Shown here piece by piece: positions 10,239-17,324 of a stretch of 33,222 nucleotides of DNA. Origin of the DNA: Deferrisomatales bacterium. Its GTDB lineage: Bacteria; Desulfobacterota; Deferrisomatia; Deferrisomatales; Deferrisomataceae. Numbering within the stretch: position 1 is the stretch's first letter; every line of letters starts with the position of its first letter. The position numbers were made by a program, and so were the translations under genes. The stretch covers positions 1 through 33,222 of the forward strand of contig JAJRUI010000045.1 of the NCBI GenBank assembly GCA_024277875.1. The letters are read 5' to 3'. The notes under the pieces were generated by a model that saw nothing but the letters and a program-made list of their open reading frames with translations, was not told where the DNA came from and did no database searches.

Positions 10239-11860
10239 CCGAGACCTCCTCCCGGCCCGCCGTCCACGGGCCGGAGTCCCTGGCGGGCAGCCGTCTCCTC
10301 GGGCATCCACAGGCCGAGGTCCTTGCCGGCCAGTTCGCTGAAAAACGTCACCACCTTCACCGTCCGGTTGCGCCGGGCGATCGTCTGGGTGGCCGGGTCG
10401 TCCTCCCGGATCAGGGAGTAGATCGGCCGGCCCCCGGCCCGGACCGTGAGCCCCTCCAGCAGGCGGGTGCCGATGCCGAGCCCCCGGTACTCGGGCCGCA
10501 CCGAGGTGTACCCCCGTTCCAGGAACCCGCGGATGTCCAGGCCGAGCCTGTCCTTCACCCGGGCCACGTACTCCGGCCGGGGGTGCTTGAGGCTCGAGTC
10601 CCCAACCACCAGCCCGCCCTCCTCGGCCACCGCCACGAGGAACGCGCGCTCCAGGTTGTGCCGGACCCACCGGGTGTCCACCGCGCCCCCGGCCTCCACC
10701 AGCCGGCAGACCTCGTCCAGCCGGCCCGGTGGCAACCGGTCCGGCGGCGCGTACCGGTAGGTCAGCCGCTCTCCCAACACGGACAGGCCGTGGTCGCCCA
10801 GCCGCCACCGGGCCACGGCCGTGCGGCCGGCCCGGGCGAGCACCGGCAGGAGGAGCCCGTCCTCTCCCACCACCCCTGCGTACGGCCGGCCGGGCACGGG
10901 CGGGAGCGCGCCGTACGGGTCTGGCAGCGCCGCGGCGCAGGACCAGCCGGGCACCAGGTTCGGATTCAGCCGGACGAACGCGGCCAGGGGCCCGGCCCCG
11001 TCCCGGAGCACCACGTGGTTCCACAGGTCCGCCCGGGCCGCCGCTGCCAGGACGGCCTGCGCCCGGTCGGCCGCCACCCCGGGCGCCTCGAGCCACCGGA
11101 CCGCCACCACCCCCGCCTGCCGCGCCGCGGCCAGGGCGCCGGCCCGGGCGCCGTCGGGGAGCAGCCGGCAGGACAGCCACACGGGCACGGGACTCGGCGT
11201 GTCCGCGGCCGACACCGCGGCCGGGTCCACCGCAGGGTCCCGGAACACCACCCCGCCGGCGCCGGCCGACGCCGCGGCCGACAACCCCGCGCGCCAGCGC
11301 TCCGGGGGCGTGAGGTCCGGCCTCGGCGGTACGGTCGGCACCGGCGCCGGGTAGGCGCCCGGGTGCAGCGGGCCGTAGTCCACCGGCCCCTCGGGCGCCG
11401 GACGCAGCACGGCCACCTCCGCGCCGGGAACGCGCCGGGCCACGGCCCGGGCCAGGCGCTCGGCGATCTCCGGGTCCCCTGCGGGCACCACCGCGAACCG
11501 GCCGGGCCTGCCCCGGGCGGCCTCGTCTGCCAGCGCGGCCCACACGCCGTGGTCCGGCGGCGCCACGGCCAGGCCGCCGGCCAGGCGCCGGGCGTCCTCG
11601 CGAGCGGTCTCGACCGCCCGCGCCCACTCCTCCGGCTGCGCGTCCAGGACCCGCGGCACCGGCGCCGGGCGCTGCACGTCCCACGGGAGCTGGCACCACC
11701 CGGACGCGGCCGCGCGCAGGTCCACCGCGTCCACGGCCGCTCCCGTACCGGCCAGGTCGGCGCACGCCCGGGCCGCGGCCAGCGGCGGGAGCAGGGCCGG
11801 ACCGGCCGGGGCCACCACCACCCGCACCGGCCGGGCCGGTCCTAGCGCTTCGCGCGCCAC
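10235..11860 (-). CDS. Two-domain protein with C-terminal GNAT acyltransferase
   Basis: About 541 residues from GTG at 11860 (a GTG at 11827 is the alternative). The C-terminal part is a GNAT domain: the acetyl-CoA-binding motif RPEYRGLGIGTRLLEGL (RGLGIG about 459-464) preceded by a beta strand RGYTSV, then IYSLIREDDPATQTIARRN. The N-terminal 300 residues, rich in Ala and Arg, look like a Rossmann or TIM-barrel-like fold; their layout (VVVAPAGPALLPPLAAARA, then VWLSCRLLPDG) faintly recalls a B12-binding radical SAM protein that lacks the CxxxCxxC cluster, which is only an inference. It overlaps the preceding translocase gene by 19 nt and the PP-loop gene by 4 nt. Function unknown, presumably acylation in the same pathway. 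Confidence 0.72.
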   Translation of the reverse strand: MAREALGPARPVRVVVAPAGPALLPPLAAARACADLAGTGAAVDAVDLRAAASGWCQLPWDVQRPAPVPRVLDAQPEEWARAVETAREDARRLAGGLAVAPPDHGVWAALADEAARGRPGRFAVVPAGDPEIAERLARAVARRVPGAEVAVLRPAPEGPVDYGPLHPGAYPAPVPTVPPRPDLTPPERWRAGLSAAASAGAGGVVFRDPAVDPAAVSAADTPSPVPVWLSCRLLPDGARAGALAAARQAGVVAVRWLEAPGVAADRAQAVLAAAARADLWNHVVLRDGAGPLAAFVRLNPNLVPGWSCAAALPDPYGALPPVPGRPYAGVVGEDGLLLPVLARAGRTAVARWRLGDHGLSVLGERLTYRYAPPDRLPPGRLDEVCRLVEAGGAVDTRWVRHNLERAFLVAVAEEGGLVVGDSSLKHPRPEYVARVKDRLGLDIRGFLERGYTSVRPEYRGLGIGTRLLEGLTVRAGGRPIYSLIREDDPATQTIARRNRTVKVVTFFSELAGKDLGLWMPEETAARQGLRPVDGGPGGGLG

Positions 11861-14800
11861 GCTTCCCCGTCCTCGCACTGTTCCGTCTGGCTCAACCGCC
11901 CCAGGACCATGCCGAGCCGCTCGCTCAGCACCTCGCACACCCGCAGCGCGATCTCCGGGTATTCCTTGGCGATCGCGTAGAACTCGTCCCGGTCGATGCG
12001 CAGGAACCGGGTGGGGGCCAGGGTGCGCACGGTCACCTCGGGCGGGGTGAACCCGAACAGGGTCACCTCGCCGAACGAGTGGCCCGCGGTCCACCGGGCC
12101 AGCTCCACCACGCCGCACGGGCTGTTGGGCCGGGCCTGCTCCACGGCCACCTCCCCCTCCACCACCACCTGGAGCCCCTGGTACGGCAGGTCCGGTGACA
12201 GGGCCACGGCCTCGGCCGGCAGGCTCGTCTCCTCCGCCACCGTGGCGATCGCAGCCAGTTCGGCCACCTGGAGGTCCCGGAACAGGCCCACCTTGCGCAG
12301 GTGGAGGATCCGCTCCGGCAGGTCCATGGTCTGTTCCACGTCGTCCTCCTTCCGGCCGGCCCAGGCGCGGGCCGCCGCGGCAGCCACGGCCGGGTTGTCG
12401 CTGCTGCGCAAGGCCTGGATCCGGGAGCGGTGTGCGCCGGTGCTCCCCCACTCGGCGAGCAACTCCAGGGTCAGGGCGTTGGTGACCCAGTCCGGGTCGT
12501 CCAGCAGGGCGGCCACGGTCTCGCGCAGCCCGTCGTCTCCTGCGGGCGGGGTGATCCCCAGGTACCGCCGGCCCACGGCCAGCCGCTCGGCCGCGGTCCG
12601 GGGTTCCAGCATCGGCATCAGGATCCGGGCGAGCGGCCGGTCCAGCAGGGCCTCCAGGGCCTCGATGCTGTCGGCCCGTTCCCGGGCTCCCCCCGCCCTG
12701 AGGCCCCGCAGGATCACTTCCAGGTGCCCGGCCGGGTCCCGGGCCGCCAGGCCCCGCACCGCGTTGTCCACCCGTTCGGCCCCCACCTGCTCCAGGTGCT
12801 CCAGGAGCAGGCGGCGGGCCGGCCCGTCCGGCACCTGCTCCAGGGCGACGGCCCGGGCGAGCACCCGGTACGCCGTCTCCAGTTGTCCCCTGCAGAACCG
12901 GAACACGTCCACGTCCTTCAGCCCCAGGGTGCGGCCGACGCGGAACAGCCCGTCCCGGATCCGGCGGCTGTGGGTGCCCATGGCCTCCACCAGTGGGCCG
13001 CGCAGGCGCTCCGGGACGCCCTCGAGCCGCTGGATCGCCCGGTCCCGGACCGCGTCCTCCGGGTCCCCCATGGCCCGGACCAGGGCCCGGACCGCGTCCT
13101 CCGAGTCGGGCTCCAGGGCGTCGACAGCCGCGGCCCGCACCCGGACGTCCGGGTGGTGCAGGTACGGCGTCACCCGGCCGGTCCGGTCGGGGGCGCCGAT
13201 CCGGGCCAGGGCGCGCAGCGCCAGGGCCAGGGCGGCCGGATCGGTCTCGGCTTCCAGCACCCGGTACAGGGTCGGGACGTCCGCCGTGCCCCCGAGTTCG
13301 CCGAGGGCCAGGATCCCGGCCCGGCGTTCGGCCGGGGTGCGGGACCCCAGCCAGCCGTGCACCAACTCGTGGAAACGGTCCGGGTCGTCCTGGTGCATCC
13401 AGCGCAGGAAACACGCCTTGACCTCGGGCATGGACGCCGACTCGAACACCCGGCGCTCCTGCTCGGGAGGCATGTCCGCGAACACGCGCTTGGCGGTCCG
13501 CGCCAGGGCGACCATCAGCGCGGGTTTGGACGGGTCCAGCAGGCCCAGGAACGCGTCCATGGCCCGGGCTCCGGCCCGGTCGGACAGGTGGGCGAGGAGC
13601 CGGATCCGGGTGTCGTCGTCCACCTCGGGGAGCTTGGACAGGATCGCGTCGTCCAGCTCCGGGATCCCGTTGGACCGGAGCACGCCAGCGTACCACACGC
13701 ACTCCTCCCCCGCGCTCGACCGGAACCTCTCGAGGAGCACGGGGCCCACGTCCACCCCCCGGAACAACCCGTCCAGCTCCTTCTGGTCGAGCCGGTAGAA
13801 GTCGGGCAGCTCCCCCCGGAGCACGTCGAGCAGGATCCGGGGGTACTGGCGGCGGAGCCTCACGACCCCGGCCAGCCACGCCGCGGCCACGGCGCCGGCC
13901 ACCACGGACAGGTACCGGGGGTGGAACAGCCGTTCGCCCAGCCACACGACCACCGACCCGGCCAGGATGCCCACCCGCACCACCGTACCCCGTAGGAACG
14001 GCCGCAGCACCCCCCGTTCGCCGGGATCGAGCAGGCCGTACAGGGCGGCCGTGGCCGGGTTGTTCACCGTGTTGCGGATCACCCCCACCGAGACCCCGGC
14101 ATAGATCGCCGACAGCAGGTTCAGCTGCACCAGGAACGCGCCGAAGGTGACGAGGTAGTTGGCCGGGTGGAACATGAGGGCCACGGGCAGGCCGAACCGG
14201 CCGTACAGGCGGCCCACGAACAGGCTGAGGACCAGGGCGATGATGTTCTGGGCGCCGCGGAAGTAGCTGTAGAACCCGAGCATCCCCGCCTCGGTGGGGA
14301 ACGACAGGTCCACGGCGAAACTGAACTGGAAGTTCAGGATCGGCACGATCACGTTGGGCAGCAGGGTCAGGAGCAGCAACGCCTGGGCCAGGGGGGACCG
14401 GCGCAGCAACGGCAGCACCTTGCCCAGTTCCCCGACCACCGGCCGGCCGGGCTCTTCCGGCTCGGTCGTCCCTTTCTTCAGCGTGGCGGTGGGCGCCACC
14501 GCGCCCAGGCGCCACACGCTCGCGGCGGCCAGGACGGCCGGCACAGGGTAGAACAGGAGCAGGTTGTCCGAGCTGAGGAGCCGCGCGATCAGGGGGGTCG
14601 CGAAACTGCCCACGACCCCGCCCACGATGCCGCCGGTGGTGATCAGCGGGAACAGCCGCTTGGACTGGCGGGTGCTGAACAGGTCGTTGGCCAGGTTCCA
14701 GAACAGGTACGCGAGCAGGACGTCGATCTGGGTCTTGCACACGTAGAGGGTGGGATACAGCAGGTCCAGGCCGAGGGGCACCACGAACCGGAACGCGCCG

Positions 14801-15141
14801 ATTCCCACGCCGCACGCCACCAGGGTCCGGGCGAGGGCCCGGTCGCCCCGCACCCGGCGCAGGACCGGCGCCAGGGCCGCGAACACCACGAACGTGACCA
14901 CCGCGTTGATCCCGGTGATCAGGGGCAGGTACTCCACCCCGAACCGTTTCAGGAACGCGGTCTCGACGAAGTTGTTCAGGACGATATTGGAGCTGCGGAT
15001 GAAGAACAGGAGCGCTGCCGCCCACAGGAACAGCTCGAACTCGCCCTCGTAGACTTTGAGCCACCGGCCGATCCAGGTCTTCATCGCCTGCGCGGTCCCT
15101 TCGACGGTGCCGGGAGCCGCGCCCCCGGCCGGAGCGCCCAT
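11842..15141 (-). CDS. MFS/NTP-NDP translocase-like membrane protein fused to HEAT repeats and a cyclic nucleotide-binding domain
   Basis: About 1099 residues from ATG 15141 (ATG 15084, MKTWIGRW, is equally plausible). Residues about 35-430 contain many hydrophobic helices resembling the ATP/ADP-translocase-like branch of the major facilitator superfamily, including a NNFVETAFLKRFG first-loop segment. Residues about 450-930 are HEAT-like helical repeats with recurring DPEDAVRDRAIQRLEG-type units. The last 150 residues form a cyclic nucleotide-binding/Crp-like jelly roll (LHLRKVGLFRDL, then GHSFGEVTLFG and the FLRIDRDEFYAIA close). The stop is TAG; beyond it the frame is only a shadow of the next gene. 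First gene of the four-gene operon; it could move or sense the metabolite made by the others. Transport substrate unknown. Confidence 0.8.
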   Translation of the reverse strand: MGAPAGGAAPGTVEGTAQAMKTWIGRWLKVYEGEFELFLWAAALLFFIRSSNIVLNNFVETAFLKRFGVEYLPLITGINAVVTFVVFAALAPVLRRVRGDRALARTLVACGVGIGAFRFVVPLGLDLLYPTLYVCKTQIDVLLAYLFWNLANDLFSTRQSKRLFPLITTGGIVGGVVGSFATPLIARLLSSDNLLLFYPVPAVLAAASVWRLGAVAPTATLKKGTTEPEEPGRPVVGELGKVLPLLRRSPLAQALLLLTLLPNVIVPILNFQFSFAVDLSFPTEAGMLGFYSYFRGAQNIIALVLSLFVGRLYGRFGLPVALMFHPANYLVTFGAFLVQLNLLSAIYAGVSVGVIRNTVNNPATAALYGLLDPGERGVLRPFLRGTVVRVGILAGSVVVWLGERLFHPRYLSVVAGAVAAAWLAGVVRLRRQYPRILLDVLRGELPDFYRLDQKELDGLFRGVDVGPVLLERFRSSAGEECVWYAGVLRSNGIPELDDAILSKLPEVDDDTRIRLLAHLSDRAGARAMDAFLGLLDPSKPALMVALARTAKRVFADMPPEQERRVFESASMPEVKACFLRWMHQDDPDRFHELVHGWLGSRTPAERRAGILALGELGGTADVPTLYRVLEAETDPAALALALRALARIGAPDRTGRVTPYLHHPDVRVRAAAVDALEPDSEDAVRALVRAMGDPEDAVRDRAIQRLEGVPERLRGPLVEAMGTHSRRIRDGLFRVGRTLGLKDVDVFRFCRGQLETAYRVLARAVALEQVPDGPARRLLLEHLEQVGAERVDNAVRGLAARDPAGHLEVILRGLRAGGARERADSIEALEALLDRPLARILMPMLEPRTAAERLAVGRRYLGITPPAGDDGLRETVAALLDDPDWVTNALTLELLAEWGSTGAHRSRIQALRSSDNPAVAAAAARAWAGRKEDDVEQTMDLPERILHLRKVGLFRDLQVAELAAIATVAEETSLPAEAVALSPDLPYQGLQVVVEGEVAVEQARPNSPCGVVELARWTAGHSFGEVTLFGFTPPEVTVRTLAPTRFLRIDRDEFYAIAKEYPEIALRVCEVLSERLGMVLGRLSQTEQCEDGEAWRAKR

Positions 15142-15203
15142 GATACCGTGCCCCCCCCCGGCCGCAAAGCGGCCCGGGAATCAAGATCCGGGCTCCGCCG
15201 GCC

Positions 15204-15224
15204 GATCAGAACCCCGGTCTGATC
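15204..15224. repeat. Inverted repeat upstream of the HD-GYP gene
   Basis: GATCAGA and TCTGATC form a perfect 7-bp dyad separated by 7 nt, ending 26 nt before the HD-GYP start in the 109-bp divergent gap. It could be an operator or a 5' UTR hairpin. No clear promoter hexamers were found nearby. A second GC-rich hairpin (GGCCGC, AAA, GCGGCC) lies nearer the translocase start. Confidence 0.45.
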
Positions 15225-15250
15225 CCTTCTTCCTGCCGCGGCGGGCCGCC

Positions 15251-16543
15251 ATGCTCAAGAAGATCCGCGTCACCGACCTGGAACCCGGGATGTTCATCTC
15301 GGACTTCAACACGCCGTGGTTGCGCCACCCGTTCTTCCCGAGCCGGATGATGCTCCGCAAGGCCCGCGACATCGACCGGATGCTCGAGTGCGGCATGACC
15401 GAGGTGTACATCGACACCGGGCTGGGGCGGGACAGCCCCCGCGCCGTCCCCCTCCAGGAGGACAACCGCCGGATCGACGACGAACTCGGCCGCGAACTGT
15501 CCTCCGAACCCGCGGCCGAGCCCGCTGCCAAGTCCCAGTGGGTGCCGTTCGAGGCCGAGTTCCGCCGCGCCCGCGAACTGTACACCGAGGCGCGCAAGAG
15601 CGTGCGCCAGCAGTTCGAACAGGTGCGACAGGGCCGCACCGTGGACGCCGAGGCCACCCACCAGAACGTCACCGGCATGGTGGAGTCGATCTTCCGGAAC
15701 AAGGACGCCCTGGTCAGCCTGTCCCGGATCCGCCGGTTCGACGAGTACACGTTCCGCCACAGCATCAACGTGGCCGTGCTCAGCCTGAACCTGGCGGTGA
15801 GCCTGGGGATCGTGGAGCGGGAACTGATGCGCCTGGGGATCGGCGCGGTGCTCCACGACATGGGCAAGGTGCGGCTCCCCGAGGGCCTGATCCAGAAGCC
15901 GGGCCGGTTCGACGACCGGGAGTACGAGATCGTCAAGACCCACGCGCTCCACGGCGCGAGCATCATCCTCGAATCCAAGGACCTGCCGGCCCAGTGCTCG
16001 TCCGTCCCCCTGGGCCACCACGAGCGCTACGACGGCAGCGGATACCCCCGCAGCCTGACCGGGCTGCGGGTGGGCAAGTTCGGGCTGATCACCGCGGTGG
16101 CCGACGTGTACGACGCGATGACGTCGGACCGGCCGTACCAGAAGGGCATGCCCGCCACCCTGGCCCTGCGCAAGATCTACGGGTGGGCCGGCACCCACTT
16201 CCACCCGATTTACGTGCGCCGGTTCATCCAGTGCATCGGGATCTACCCGGTGGGCAGCGTGGTCCGGCTGGACACCGGGGAACTCGGGGTGGTGGTCCGC
16301 CAGAACCCGGGGGACCTGCTGCGCCCGTGGGTCCGGCTGGTGCTCGACCGCCAGGGAGCACCCCTGCTCCAACACCCGGACGTGGACCTTCGCACCCCCG
16401 ACCCCCGGGGCGAGGCGCCCTACGCCCGGTCGGTCCAGGCCGTGCTCAGCCCGGGGGACGTGGACCTGGACGTGGAGGCGGTGCTCGCCCCCGACCGCGA
16501 CCCCCCGGCGCCGTCCTGGTCGGTGGGGGGACACGCCGCGTGA
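15251..16543 (+). CDS. HD-GYP domain cyclic-di-GMP phosphodiesterase with N-terminal DUF3391
   Basis: A 430-residue cytoplasmic protein. The first 130 residues match DUF3391 (LKKIRVTDLEPGMFI, then a helical segment and a variable linker). The HD-GYP domain follows, with the metal-binding His-Asp in LHDMGKVRLP (H202-D203) and the GYP motif HHERYDGSGYP (about 256-266), so all diagnostic residues are present. It should hydrolyse c-di-GMP, affecting motility and biofilm decisions. The ATG at 15251 is chosen because upstream sequence in frame has no family resemblance and runs into the divergent gene. It converges with the LOG gene only 10 bp away. No receiver domain, so its input is unknown. Confidence 0.93.
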   Translation: MLKKIRVTDLEPGMFISDFNTPWLRHPFFPSRMMLRKARDIDRMLECGMTEVYIDTGLGRDSPRAVPLQEDNRRIDDELGRELSSEPAAEPAAKSQWVPFEAEFRRARELYTEARKSVRQQFEQVRQGRTVDAEATHQNVTGMVESIFRNKDALVSLSRIRRFDEYTFRHSINVAVLSLNLAVSLGIVERELMRLGIGAVLHDMGKVRLPEGLIQKPGRFDDREYEIVKTHALHGASIILESKDLPAQCSSVPLGHHERYDGSGYPRSLTGLRVGKFGLITAVADVYDAMTSDRPYQKGMPATLALRKIYGWAGTHFHPIYVRRFIQCIGIYPVGSVVRLDTGELGVVVRQNPGDLLRPWVRLVLDRQGAPLLQHPDVDLRTPDPRGEAPYARSVQAVLSPGDVDLDVEAVLAPDRDPPAPSWSVGGHAA

Positions 16544-16545
16544 AC

Positions 16546-16563
16546 CGGGCCGGTCACGGCCGG
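16546..16563. terminator. Weak hairpin between convergent HD-GYP and LOG genes
   Basis: GGCCG and CGGCC arms pair around GTCA in the 10-bp gap and neighbouring stop codons. There is no T run, so termination is only a possibility. Confidence 0.25.
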
Positions 16564-17231
16564 CTGCCGGTCCGGCGCTCCTCGGGGAACTCCTTGGAGA
16601 TCTCCACGTAGTGGGTGGTGATGATCCGGGCCGCCTCGTCCGGGTCGTCGCACAGGTGCAGCAGGTCGAGGTCCTCGGGCCCGATGCACCCCTCCTCGAG
16701 CATCCGGGTGCGCATCCAGTCCAGCAGCCCGTTCCAGTAGCCGGTCCCCAGCAGGACGATCGGGAACCGGCGGATCTTGCCGGTCTGGACCAGGGTCAGG
16801 GCCTCGAACAGCTCGTCCATGGTGCCGAACCCGCCGGGGCAGATCACGAACGCGATCGCGTACTTCACGAACATCAGCTTGCGCACGAAGAAGTACCGGA
16901 ACGACAGGCTGACGTCCTGGTACGGGTTGGGCGCCTGCTCTTGGGGCAGGTGGATGTTGAGGCCCACCGACGTGCCGTTGCCCGCGTGGCAGCCCCGGTT
17001 GGCCGCCTCCATGATGCCCGGCCCGCCGCCGGTGACCACGGCGAACCCCGCGTCCGACAGGTTGCGGGCGAGCTTCATCGCGTTGCGGTAGTGGACCGAG
17101 TCGGGCGGCAGGCGCGCGCTGCCGAACACGGTCACCGCCGGGCCCAGCGCGTTGAGGGTCTCGATCCCGTCAATCAGTTCCGCCTGGATCCGGAAAATCC
17201 GCCAGGCCTCGGACGTCCTCAGGTCTTCCAC
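16554..17231 (-). CDS. TIGR00730/LOG family Rossmann-fold protein
   Basis: A 225-residue cytoplasmic protein of the LOG family (formerly 'lysine decarboxylase-like'), whose characterised members are cytokinin riboside 5'-monophosphate phosphoribohydrolases or related nucleotide hydrolases. The signature motifs are present: VVTGGGPGIMEAANRG and PGGFGTMDELFEA, the latter holding the catalytic Glu and phosphate-binding loop. The start is GTG at 17231, preceded by GGAGGA at 5-nt spacing. It lies downstream of a strong terminator that closes the preceding operon, so it is either transcribed by read-through or from a very close promoter that I could not identify. The physiological substrate is unknown. 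Confidence 0.9.
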   Translation of the reverse strand: MEDLRTSEAWRIFRIQAELIDGIETLNALGPAVTVFGSARLPPDSVHYRNAMKLARNLSDAGFAVVTGGGPGIMEAANRGCHAGNGTSVGLNIHLPQEQAPNPYQDVSLSFRYFFVRKLMFVKYAIAFVICPGGFGTMDELFEALTLVQTGKIRRFPIVLLGTGYWNGLLDWMRTRMLEEGCIGPEDLDLLHLCDDPDEAARIITTHYVEISKEFPEERRTGSRP

Positions 17232-17258
17232 GGCTGTCCTCCTGCCAAACGCTCAAGT

Positions 17259-17287
17259 AAAAAACGGACCCGGTCGCCACGGGCCCG
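17259..17287 (-). terminator. Rho-independent terminator after the acyltransferase/esterase gene
   Basis: On the minus strand CGGGCCCG pairs with CGGGTCCG around a 7-nt loop and is followed directly by TTTTTT. It lies 38 nt after the stop of the fusion gene and likely ends the aminotransferase-to-esterase operon. Confidence 0.85.
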
Positions 17288-17324
17288 GCGCTGCGCGCGG
17301 GCTCCGGCGAGGCTTCCCGGGCGT

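Noticed and set aside
11860..15184. A single 1649-codon frame joining the GNAT protein to sequence over the translocase gene
   Set aside because: Only its last 541 codons have protein-like composition; the first part is an out-of-frame shadow of the translocase gene.
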